A program made the position numbers and the translations under genes. A stretch of DNA of 64,000 nucleotides from the NCBI GenBank assembly GCA_002749535.1, contig MZZL01000401.1, forward strand, positions 997,165-1,061,164, read 5' to 3'. Below, one piece after another: positions 36,745-47,640 of this stretch. This DNA comes from Apophysomyces variabilis. Taxonomy: Eukaryota; Mucoromycota; Mucoromycetes; Mucorales; Mucoraceae. Numbering within the stretch: the stretch's first letter is position 1; every line of letters starts with the position of its first letter. The notes below the pieces were generated by a model. That model did no database searches. It had not been told where the DNA came from and worked only from the letters and a program-made list of their open reading frames with translations.

Positions 36745-38123
36745 TTATAGATAAATGAGTGTATCAACATAGAAACCATATTCACTAACCGGATGTCCGA
36801 AACCAAACCACCAGACCAGTATGGCAATGACAACACAAATAATAATAACAAGAAAAAAGCAGCACCATTTTTTCTGCATGATGTTCGTTAGTTTGTAAAT
36901 TAAAAAAAAACAACAGGTATCACTTACAGCTCGCGTGGATCTGGCGCTCTGGATGGCTTTGCCAATAAACCGGTTACCTTGTTCCAAATTTCTTGTCGTA
37001 TCCTCGGCGCTATTTTGAATCTGTCCCAGTACAGCACCCTGATTTTCCACTAACATAGACATATCCATGAACAGTTGATGAAGTTCCTATAGTATTTGAT
37101 AAACAATAAGATCCTCATCTGTAACAAAAACTGTTCAATCCTCCTTTCATTTACCATAATGGTCCTTTCTATCCGTTTGATATCGTCATGACGAGATTGC
37201 ACTTCAGACAGTACACTACTTGCTTCACCCCTACGGCTGGCTTGCATCAACTATTTTCGTCATGACCGACGCCCGTTTTATACAGTGAAAATCTTATCTT
37301 TTTTAGCTTCTGTCTTAAACTTACAGACTGTGAAAAAATTTGTAGTGGCTGATCGGATTCAATGACATGGTCAATTTCGTCCTGAGTTGCATCAGGTTTC
37401 ACTGTGTCAATTTTTAAACCAGTGAATAACAAGACGAACTGCGCTCATTCCTACATACCAATGCGGATTTGCCTTTGAACATGCTGTCGGTATTTTGTCT
37501 GATATGTGCGCTCGATATCTTGATATCTCTTGATAAGTTCGAGAAATCGTGTCCTTATGTGCATGGTCTGAACCACCATAGGATAAGGGTTAAATCAAAC
37601 TCCTGCGGACCCTCTATATTAATTGTAGGCTTGCCTGCGTACGTCGAAGTTCCGTATTGGCGTCATTTGGTAAGCGAGAGTTTGTTGACTCAAGGTCTTT
37701 TTATTGCGGCTAAATAAATAAAACGAGTTCCCATTTTGCTACACATGACTCACCTTGAATTCGATTTTTGATATCCAGTGTTTGTTTCCGAGTACCATTT
37801 TGTATTCGCTCGAGGTCTTGGGATATCTCACGGGTCTGTTGCTCGTTGAAGGATACAAGAGCTGATTTGTGAAGCATCGATATCTGGTCTACGTTATCAT
37901 TGACAAGGCTGATGTCATTTTTCAGTTTGGCGATCTACATCGGGATTTCAGTGCATTCTTTTCCACTGGTATGACGTGTATTTACTTCATCAAAGAAGCC
38001 CTCCATTGTACTTATGTTAGCTGCCACAGGTCGCATTTCGTATGTATTTTGTTCGTCGATGGTGTCTCGAACGCCTGTTCGTGGCGGTAGTTCTGTTGGG
38101 TAGCGATCTGCCAGATTCAGCAT
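36745..38123 (-). CDS. Plasma-membrane t-SNARE (Sso1/syntaxin-1 type)
   Basis: Eight exons (38123-37986, 37934-37754, 37696-37635, 37567-37459, 37401-37325, 37250-37155, 37086-36928, 36873-36745) give 316 residues; yeast Sso1 has 290. The Habc domain spans FDEIAKLKNDISLVNDNV to RYQDIERTYQTKYR. A linker, RIVKPDATQDEID, is followed by FSQSLMQASRRGEASSVLSEV and the Qa-SNARE helix MLVENQGAVLGQIQ. A C-terminal membrane anchor (CCFFLVIIICVVIAILVWW) ends the core, plus about 16 extra residues of uncertain reality. It would drive fusion of exocytic vesicles with the plasma membrane. One intron uses a GC donor (CAG|GCAAGC), and the last intron (54 bp) has no in-frame stop. The start could lie further upstream. 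Confidence 0.88.
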
Positions 38124-39547
38124 GGGCTGCCGAAACCCAGCAGGTGTTCGCTGGGATCCAAATTCGTCACTGACGGTTCACAAAACGGACAAGTGGTGCG
38201 CAGGCATAATTTGTGCAACGTTAGTTTCTGTTGGTTTGAAATGCAAACGCATTCCTCGAGACTTACCTTGCTGTCCGGCTGGCATCAGCACGGTGCGAAC
38301 CCTATTATTATTGAAGGTTATCTTATGTTCTTTCCAATTTTTATATAAGTATTTCAGTACGAGAGGCGCAATTATAATATTCTGTTTTACGAAGAACAAC
38401 ACGCTGTTTTTTCCCAACTTCTCTTGTAGTTCTTATGGGAGGAAAGAAATGAATTCTAAAGGTAACACGTACCCTTATTTCAGCCGTGCGATCTCTCGTA
38501 AATGAATAGGACATGTTAGCTTTCAACAGCAAGTAATAGTGGAATTTAGATACTGTAGGAAAAGTTTCAAGACAAACAAATATCAATTAATTGAATGAAA
38601 AAGAAAGTTAAGTGGGGTTTGGGAGAAAAGATGAGAAAAGTGACAGTACGGGAGAAAAAGGCACAATGGTTGCAAGTCACGGTTTCCGAAAAGTACTTTG
38701 GCGAATAGGATAACTTTGCGCTGACTGGAAACCAATTCTACAGACCCTCGTCTGAGAAAGGTGATGATGTGATTCTGCATTTCTGTTTTCTGATTCGCTT
38801 CAATGAGGGTAGCAATTGAGAAGATACTATCTGCTTGGCAATTATCAAACAAACAGTAAAAATAAGTCGCGATTAGTCTTTCCTTCTAAAAGATAATCAT
38901 TCTTGGGTACTACAATAGAAAGCCTTTATCGGATGTAGATGGCAATTCTACATTATCCATTGGTTAAAGCACTTGAGAACAAAGAAAGATATTAGCAAAA
39001 ACTAATATAAACAATTCTATTTGTGCCATGGAAAACGTCATGTATCTATATGATATGTGCGAGAGATAATAAGTAAAGTCAGAACCGGAATTGAACACAT
39101 CATCTATAATAACAAAAACAAGTCAGTAATAATGATCGACGTACATAGTTTGAATTACTGAGTATTATATATTGAGAAATACGAGAGACGCTTAGGTAAT
39201 TTTCAAAAAAAAAGCCATGGTTCCCAACGGACTGATCCCCGTTCGGAATGTCCTGTGGACCAACTGAAGCACAAATAACCAAGGAGCTTTCCATTATATC
39301 ACCATATCATTCCTCAATTAAGTGACATGTCATCCATAACTGCCCCGTTATGCTGTAGAAATCGGAGGAGTACTTCGTATTTAGGAACGCTAATTATGTC
39401 CGTAATACCATTAAAGGAGGAAATGGAAGAAAAGCAGAAAATGAAAGATGAATTAGCGGAGTCCAAAGGAACGATTAAAGCGCTCTTTTTGAGCAGTCTC
39501 CTTCACGGCTTTTTTGCAGTCCAAGATCACTTCATCGTTCCATTGCC
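38124..39547. other. Spacer between syntaxin and CANIN-like genes (divergent)
   Basis: Contains both 5' regions. A possible non-coding or alternative first exon of the syntaxin gene (ATGCCAGCCGG... then gtaagt, near 38285) has a good donor but does not join the next exon in frame. A plus-strand frame at 39327-39641 precedes the next gene and is probably leader. Confidence 0.45.
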
Positions 39548-41928
39548 ATGCAAGGCAGCCTACGCATACCACGACGGCGTACAACGCGAGCGTCCGCTAA
39601 TGCCGACAATGGAACGATTAACAACCAACCAAAACCGCTGACAGAGTACTTTAACAAAAAGAACAGCGTTTCGTCAGAATATTCTCTCGAATCACTCGTG
39701 TCGAGGAAAAGACGTCGATTGGAACGACAAGAAACACAGACAGAACTGAATGAAGTACGCCATTGGATCGTCTAAATACTGCTTTTTACTTATATAAGTC
39801 TACGATTTTTTGCAAAAGTTGTTCGAAAAACTCAACGCGGAAGGTATGGACGAGGACGCCTTCGATTTTCTTCCCGAGCCAGAACCAAAAGAGGCAAAAG
39901 AGGAGGATATGGGTGCCGAAGACGATGACTTGTTAGCAAGTGATGAATCAGATGGGGATGATAATGATGCGGCAAAATTGGTCGATATGGCAAGTCGATT
40001 TTTAAATGAAGAACAATCAAATAGGTTGAAGGAGGTAATTTATCCAGACCGGGTTATATCGAGTGATGTGGTATTGATACATGACATCTTTAGGTCTTGA
40101 CTGATTACAAAGGCAAATCAGAGCTACGATGTAACTATAGATTCTTTGATCGTCGTTGCAGTGTAAGTAACTAGGAGGATGACCAAATCCACGAGCTAAG
40201 ATGGGATTGGGTAAACGATCTTGGAATTAGTTGCCAGATCCACTTTTGGTTGACGATGGCCAACTCGAATTAATCGATCAAAGCGCTCGAAAACGTGAAC
40301 AATATATTCATAAACTATCTAAATGTAGGTGGTATATATGGAGAGGTTTAAAAAGTCAAGCTACTAAAGTATTGATCTTATTCTTTGATCACTGTAGCCT
40401 CTGCTGCTCGCGGAGTTCTCCTTAGTACCAGTGGGTTGTGCCACTGGTTCCGTCGCGGATGGCGATGTCCAAACTACATATATCAATGGCTTTTTCAAAT
40501 AGGTATATGCGAGGTGAAAACAGGCTATGGTGTACTAATGTGGTGTCTGACAGTTGCATTTGAAAAAGATATCGCAATAGCAAAGAATGCATATGACACG
40601 ATTATTTCTCTGTGGTCAAACTTGGTAATAAATAAAGCCATGAAATGTTCTTTGTCTAACAGGAAAATCTGCTTTAGGGCGACGAACCGTCACCATTTCA
40701 GGAGATTTCATCCGAGCGACGCAATGAGAATAGGGATATAGCCGTAGCAAGTTTCGCATATGTGCTCTACGGTTATGGTGCGATACAAGGCGAATTGGGA
40801 TGGGAAAAACTACTTCAGACTTATACCACGCAACAAAACAACATAACCGTTAAGGTGTCAGAGCTTATGGTGCAACCTCGAGGAGACAACGATTCACCAG
40901 AGCAGTTGCTCCCTTTAACTCAGTTTGGATGGATAATGCAGCTGTTGGCCTATTCGATTCGTGCCTGGTAAGCTGACCTTTTTCTTTTGTTATCTTGGTT
41001 GTCTTGAGTTAATTATGCATGATTTCAGGCCGAGTGCATACACCAACGACGAGTTAAAATACATCTTGAGGTTACTTTTGCAAATATCCCTCGATCGAGC
41101 GGGTGACCTTGTCTTGAAAGAAGTTCAAGACGCGATTGAGTCTTGCGTTTACGCATGGAAAAAGCAGACCTGGGAAGAAGAGGTAAATTAATCAGCAGTG
41201 ATATCAAGCAAACATAGGCTGATTCCTGGATAGGTGCGATTAGCTGCGTCGGAGATTTGCATGCAATTTCCAACACCTCAGCTCCAAATGGAGTTATTGA
41301 AGGCTATGAAACCCACCTGTGACCGATGCGTCTTATTACGACGGCTAATCGCATTCCAATCCCTGGATAAAGTAGCCGGAAAACAGCACATGAACTCCTG
41401 TGAAGACACGGACCCATCAATGACCACTTCCAAGAACATAAAGATGGGGCACGAGCTATTAGAACGGATATTAGCCATTATTACCACACCTGGTACTGTT
41501 TTTCGGTCGAAGGATGTTGACTTTGAAGAGCTGATGTTAGTGACACGACTAATGGATGCTGCCATCGGTAGCAATGAAAATGAGCTTAATCGCGAAAAGG
41601 TTAGCGTGAAAACGAATTGTCGTCATAAGGTTAAACAAAGAATAGGATATGGTTCATCAAATCATTGTGCATCTGCAACTGATAGGCAGAAAAATAGGTA
41701 CGTAACCCTCACCCTATGCAGGCCCGATTAACCTTTCTATTTCCAGGTGGCCGCGTCGGGGTTTTGGAGCGAACGATGGTGAGTTCTTGAGACAGAATAA
41801 ACGATAAAAGCTATGATAGTATTAACAGGTGATGGCTATAGGCAAACGAGACCATACAACGTTTATGGAATCGGCTGGCGTATCTGGTCGGACGAGATGA
41901 CCATGCGATAGAAGAGCATCAAGTATAA
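39548..41928 (+). CDS. Probable SLF2/Nse6-like CANIN-domain protein (SMC5/6-linked)
   Basis: Twelve exons (39548-39754, 39819-40034, 40094-40162, 40231-40324, 40398-40502, 40554-40624, 40678-40967, 41029-41182, 41234-41599, 41646-41697, 41747-41778, 41842-41928) join without a frame break to 580 residues. The N-terminus is basic and disordered with a short PLTEYFNKK motif reminiscent of PIP/TFIIH-type peptides, then an acidic stretch (LLASDESDGDDND). The rest is helical-repeat-like (YIYQWLFQI, AYDTIISLWSNL, GWIMQLLAYSIRAW, LELLERIL-type helices). This layout resembles the coiled-coil SMC6-and-NSE5-interacting (CANIN/FAM178) family that recruits the SMC5/6 complex to DNA damage. The family call rests on overall pattern, not on an invariant motif; the exon structure is firm. 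Confidence 0.55.
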
Positions 41929-42052
41929 AATGAACAGATATGGAACGTTGCACTTCGAAACCTTTTTTTTCCTTTTCTCTTTTCTATTTCCTTTTCCTTC
42001 CCCGTTTCCTTGTCACATTTCAACTCCTTTTCTCTTCTTCCTTGTTTATACC

Positions 42053-42966
42053 ATGGTAATGTCAAAATATGAATTGCATCTTGTTGTACTTCTAAAGATT
42101 CACACAATTATTCCCGCAGAGTGAATACAGAGAGTATTTGTACAAAATCTTGGTAGTCGGTGATCTGGGTACCGGCAAGACGTCCATTATTCGACGCTAT
42201 GTGCATAATATTTTTTCCAGTAATTATAAATCCACTGTGAGCAACCACTCTTTGTCTTTCTCATTTCGAAGCTCTTCGCTCATCGACAATGTCTATAGAT
42301 TGGTGTTGACTTTGCACTCAAAGTTATTCAATGGAGTCCGGAAATCATTGTCCGATTACAGTTATGGGACATTGCTGGGCAAGAACGCTTTGGAAATATG
42401 ACACGGGTCTATTACAAGGAAGCCCTGGGAGCTTTTGTCGTCTACGATGTCACACGACCGCAAACGTTCGAAGGTGTAAGCAAATGGAAGGATGACATTG
42501 ATACCAAAGTAAGCCTGCCCGGAGCATGGGGCGGAGGTCATATTCCAGTAGTGTTGTTGGCGAACAAAGTAAGATACACAAAAGGGAAACAAGGGCGTAT
42601 AAATTCAACGTCAGATCCATAGAGCGATCTGATTGCAGAGGGTCATGGACAACCGGTGAATGCAGCAGAAATGGATAGATTCTGCAAAGAGCATGGATTT
42701 GTAAAATGGTAAATGACTTGGAGGATGCACACAACGCTTTCTTCTTTTTCGGGCGTTTGGCTAAGGGACGGTCCGTTGTTTATTATAGGTTTGAAACGTC
42801 AGCCAAAGATAACACAAATATTGACGAAGCTGCGCGTGAATTGATCGCGGCAGTGTTAAATATCGAGGAGGAGCATGGTGGAGCCGAGGGGACGAACGAG
42901 GAAGAAGACGCTGATCGAGTACGCCTTGATGAGCAGAGGCATCAAACAGGTGGAGGATGCTGCTGA
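42053..42966 (+). CDS. Rab32/38-type small GTPase
   Basis: Five exons (42053-42055, 42120-42236, 42299-42568, 42623-42708, 42789-42966) give 217 residues. The first exon contributes only the start codon. GTPase boxes: GDLGTGKTS (P-loop, residues 15-23), STIGVDFALKV (switch I), LWDIAGQERFGNMTRVYYKEALGAFVVYD (here LWDIAGQE with Ile instead of the usual Thr, a Rab32/38 hallmark), ANKSDL, and ETSAKDN. It ends GGGCC, a geranylgeranylation signal. Rab32 acts in lysosome-related organelle, mitochondrial and autophagy traffic in animals and Dictyostelium. Budding yeast lacks it, so its presence supports an early-diverging fungus. Two alternative splice choices at exon 2 were rejected because they break the frame. 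Confidence 0.93.
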
Positions 42967-44050
42967 TAGGTATAAAGTTGTCTATACCTTGTGAAAAACT
43001 ATGTGTCCTTTAAGTGCACTCGCTTTTTGCTGTCACCACATATAATCTCTATCCTGGCCGTTGTACGGACGGTTAGAGTAAAACATTTCGCCGATCAAAA
43101 AAAATGAGTAGATTAGTAATTACGTGTTTTTTGCTTTTTAAGCCAAAGAAAAAAGGGGATGGTTTATGATCCGTCATTATGCACTTAGAGTAGCATGCTA
43201 AGTTTGTATTGGTGAAGGGTCTTGGAACACAGTCGCAAGAATAATTAGACATGGTTAAATCCGACATCTTGAAATACCTCTTTAGACCTGCGACAGTTCC
43301 CGTACAAGAAGTACTACCAAGCGACTATTGGAGCAATCCTCGATATTGTTCGCACTTTATCAAGGTAAATCTGCCATCAGTCCTGAATTACGTATTGTAA
43401 AATTGTTCGATTAAAAGAGACTGCCTTTGAACTCAGAACCAACTATATCGCAAGTGGACTTTGTGTTTCAGGATCTTCGTCTTTACATAAGATATATATA
43501 TTAAAACATTTTGTCTGTCGATAGTGATTCCATAGCGCCAATGGCGTAGATACCAATGGCATTAAGGAGCGTGTGTCAAAATTTCCTGCTTTTCAATACA
43601 ACATGACTCATAGCGAGAATTTCGCAACCGTGTTATGTACTTAAAGCAAAAAAAAAAAGCTCTCATCGTTATAATATGGTTGTCTTGTGGAAAACGATGC
43701 GACAGTATAGTTTTAACAACGTAGCCTGCATACAATGAACTAGATCTTAGCAAATGCTCATTTCAGCCCTTCTCGAGCTGCAGAACAGTATCGGTGACTA
43801 TAAGCTAAGTTTCGGAGCGTGCACGGATGGTGAAGTCGAAGTCATGCAAGCTTAAGGGCAAAATAACAATTCTTTGTCAATAATTCCCTTTATGCATTGT
43901 AATATTCTTTTGCAACCCTATCTTTTCGTTGCGCTCACGTCAAAATAGTAGTGACGCAATAAAAAAAAAGGAAAGAAAACCGCTCAAAATTCATCTTTTT
44001 TCTCTTTCGCTTTTCTTTTCTTTTTTTATCCTTTTTATCCATCCAAAAAC
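42967..44050. other. Spacer with no supported gene
   Basis: A/T-rich. A plus-strand frame from the ATG at 43251 (VKSDILKYLFRPATVPVQEV) looks somewhat protein-like but is short and ends without a domain. A long CT-rich block occupies about 43998-44045, just before the next feature. Confidence 0.4.
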
Positions 44051-44640
44051 ATGGTAAGTTTTATTGAGAACTATAAACAAATCAAACTAACATAAAATCA
44101 TAAACACGTGTAGGTGATGGTTTGGTCCTTGGATAGGTGCGATTCGCATTGTTACTTTCCGTAATCTAAATTGCTACATGGCTGCGGTTAGGCGTAATTG
44201 GGGTTGGGCGTGCCCTTCAAAAGTAAGCTTCTTACGTGTCTGGAAATCCGTTGGCTTGGACTTTGCCCTATGAAGGTTCAGTACTGGACTGCACCACTTC
44301 TTTGTTTTGTGGGGTAAGACCTTCCGTAGACTGAACCGTAAATGGACTGAAGGGAACAGATCAAGACGGTTTCGGCATTGGAAGCGGAAATTGAATGTGA
44401 GAGCCCACTCCCAACCGCATTAGGACGGCTGCTTGGCTATGAAGGTTCATAAGGGGGTGCAATCCATGTCGCGTGAGGCTTTCTGCACCGGAATGTAGTG
44501 TTTGTTGTTTTGTACGGGGCTGCAGGGCTCTTGATCACTTGTTTCCGAAGAGCTTTCGGTCAGATGGTTGTCCGACTAAACACGCATTAGTGAAGATGAG
44601 GACTGCTGCCGATCCAAGAACTGAACCTTAATGTGTATAT
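44051..44640 (+). other. ATG-plus-intron leader followed by G-rich sequence of unknown nature
   Basis: A CT-rich tract leads into ATG (44051) directly followed by a model 60-bp intron (donor gtaagt, branch ctaac, acceptor gtgtag, 44054-44113), the layout of many highly expressed fungal genes. The 530 bp after it is clearly richer in G than its surroundings and carries a repeated ctatgaaggttca (44269 and 44438). No frame stays open, although fragments such as RSRRFRHWKRKL (near 44365) look basic and protein-like. It may be a processed non-coding RNA gene, a snoRNA-host-like transcript, or a decayed ribosomal-type gene. Confidence 0.35.
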
Positions 44641-45377
44641 AAGAATCATGCAAAAGTTATTCTATATATTGCACACTTTAAAACAGGTAATGCTGGCAGT
44701 TACAAAATTGTTATGTAGAGCTAGATGGAAAACTAAATCTAATAGACCTTTTCATTCTTAGAGGTAAAGGTATCGATTAGGACCATGGTGTTTACGCCAA
44801 GCGAGATGTTTGTTAGCAAGACATCGCGAAATGGCTTCTCTGAACTAAGCACAAGGTACTGTATTACTTGTAGTTTACTTGAAGTGGTAAAGACGTAAAA
44901 ACACAATTAAAATATTTTCTACGCATGCAATGGAGTAGCTGGATGTGTCAGCCAGCATTTTGTAAAACGGTGCGAATCTAGTAATACCATTAGGCGCAAC
45001 AAATTAATGATAGGCTGCCATATCTAAGATATGTACGCCCTGCGAGGTCTGCATGAGTATTTTGCGACGAACTTTCTTTGCTAACAGTTTAATTGATATA
45101 TTGCAATTAACAAGCAGCGGGAAACATTCTACTGCTATGTAGAGAACTTGTTGGTTCCAAAAGGTTCTTTGCTGTAGCTTATATATCGTCACAAAAAGAA
45201 AATGCATATAGAGCCATAGTCAATTTCCACAAGTATGGCAGAAGACTTGATCTTATGTGGGGGGGGGGGAGGCTGCACATCTTGGACCCTGCAAATACCC
45301 AATTCTAGTACTCCGACCGTGACTGCATCCACTTACCTTGAAGTTTCCAAGATGTCAACGCTTTCCCGATTCAGGCC
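44641..45377. other. Spacer upstream of BCS1
   Basis: A/T-rich with an 11-base G run at about 45259-45269. A minus frame at 45207-45004 has no motif. No supported gene. Confidence 0.5.
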
Positions 45378-46912
45378 ATGCCGCCATTGAACGCATTTTC
45401 GGAAACAGCGTCCCATGGTGCCATTTCTGACCAGACATCGACCTTACCCTCTGCAGAAAAGAATGGCTTGTTTGATAACATAACATCGAACCCATACTTT
45501 TCGGCTGGTTTCGGTTTGCTCGGCGTTGGTTTTGGTCTGACTGTTCTGAAAACAGGGCTCAACACTGGGGCATCCCTTTTACGACGACGACTCTTAGTTA
45601 CACTAGAAATCCCATCTAAAGACAAATCTTACCTCTGGTTTTTACAATGGATGTCTCAACATGCACCAAAACGCCAGGTGCAACATTTAGCAGTAGAGAC
45701 CAGCTATAAGCAGCATGATAATGGCAGTGTGTCGACCAAATTTGGTTTCGTACCTGGTCCTGGAAACCATTATTTCCGCTGGAAGGGCGTATGGATGAAG
45801 GTCGATCGACAGAGAGATGGCAAGCTTATGGACTTGACTACCGGCAGTCCTTGGGAAACGATCACGATCACTACGCTTTCTCGCGATCGACATGTGTTCA
45901 AAGATTTGTTACGCGAAGCTCAGGAAATGGCTTTGAAGAAGCAGGAGGGAAAAACAGTTATCTATACGTCTTATGGACCTGAGTGGCGTCCGTTTGGCTT
46001 GCCACGGCGTAGACGCATGTTGGAATCTGTGGTATTAGATACTGGAATCAAAGAGCGGATAGTACAGGATGTTCGGGCTTTTATAGGAAACGGAAAGTGG
46101 TATGCCGAAAGAGGTATGGCTTTTATCGCTTTATATCAGACGAAAAAAAAAATTAAAAGGACATATTCTTTTTCTCCAAAGGTATTCCTTACAGACGCGG
46201 TTATTTACTTTATGGACCACCCGGTTCCGGAAAAAGTAGCTTTATTCAGGCCCTTGCAGTAAGATATCGAACTGAGCGACATGCATAGTTTTGATGCTGA
46301 TTTGTCTATAATATTTAGGGTGAATTGGAGTACAACATTTGCATTTTGAATCTTTCCGAACGTGGTTTGACGGATGACAGATTAAATCACTTGTTAAATA
46401 ACGTCCCTGAAAGGAGTATTATGTTGCTCGAAGATATCGATGCAGCCTTCAACAAACGAAGTCAAACGGACAATCAAGGGTATGTTTACTAGCAATGAAA
46501 GGAGTGGGGGGGAAGAGAAAGCGGAAAAGAGTTGTATTTCTCATTCAAAGTTTAATGTAGATACCAATCGATGATCACATTCAGTGGATTGTTGAATTCG
46601 TTGGATGGCGTGGCTTCTGCTGAGGAGCGTATCATCTTTCTGACCACAAATCATATTGAAAAACTCGATGCAGCGCTCATTCGACCAGGCCGTGTTGACG
46701 TGAAGGCGTATCTGGGCAATGCCACGGAGTCTCAAATCCGTCGTATGTTCCTCAGATTCTATGGTGACAGGAAAGATCTGGCCGATAAATTTGTTGAACG
46801 TACCAAAGACATGGCTATTAGTCCAGCCAGCCTGCAAGGACATTTTGTGTACTATAAAGATAGACCGGAGGATGCGGTGCAGCATATCGAAACGTTACAA
46901 TATCAAGTATAA
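45378..46912 (+). CDS. BCS1: Mitochondrial AAA ATPase BCS1
   Basis: Four exons (45378-46113, 46182-46258, 46319-46479, 46561-46912) give 441 residues; yeast Bcs1 has 456. BCS1 is an inner-membrane AAA protein that translocates the folded Rieske iron-sulfur protein into complex III. Visible: a hydrophobic segment ([19 protein letters not shown], about 42-60) as the membrane anchor, the BCS1-specific domain ([20 protein letters not shown]), Walker [10 protein letters not shown], Walker [12 protein letters not shown], then [20 protein letters not shown] and the arginine-finger region IRPGRVDVK. The GYQSMITF codon at the last junction is split by an intron. The start at 45378 is the first in-frame ATG. 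An earlier ATG at 45352 is out of frame. Confidence 0.94.
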
Positions 46913-47640
46913 CTATTTCATAGAACTACCTCTTAAAATATACTCCCACTTGTACTATTTATTTTGCTTTGTTTTTCTTTCCCGAATATGTTACCTGCCA
47001 CAACTAGTTCGAGATGTTTATTGCTTTAAGCTAAACTGGGTGTGGGTCATAGTAAAAGATTGTGATGTTAAGCATTAGGAACTGTTTGTGCATATTTTAT
47101 TTTTATCCTTTGATACACAAGCAAATAATAAACAGGAGGCATTTATCGAAAGATCTAACATGTTGCGTTTATGAAATAAAGAGCATAGCATTCGCATTAA
47201 CAATATAGCCTTCCAGCAGAGAAAGTACGTAGTGGACTGTAACGTCACTGAGCTAAAATGTGTGCATCATGAAGGAAATTCTATCACAAGAAATTAGATA
47301 ACTGACGGATCCACCCGAGATAGGTTATATATGTGGGATATGTGGAGAGAAAGAGAATAAGGTGATTTTATACTAAATATTCACTGTTCAGGCTCATGGA
47401 TAGGGTATTGTACGATGGGGAGGCAGTTGACAGAGTTTTGCACGACTTATGTTGCTTTTAGAGAGTCATTGTCGGCCAAGATTTTCCGAGCTTTGACTAC
47501 ACAAATTTCGCACCCCGTGCACCCAAAAGTCGGTTATGCGCTGAGACTAACAAAACATTTCCTTTTTCTTTTTTTTCTTCAGGCTTCTCTTTCGCTTTTT
47601 TCACATTTCTGTCCCCAGAAAGACAGCCATCCCGAATGAC
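46913..47640. other. Spacer between BCS1 and the SPRY-protein gene
   Basis: Contains the BCS1 3' region and a CT-rich leader (47550-47620) just before the next start codon. No supported gene. Confidence 0.5.

Noticed and set aside
45259..45269. G run as a G-quadruplex
   Set aside because: It is a single run, not four separated runs.
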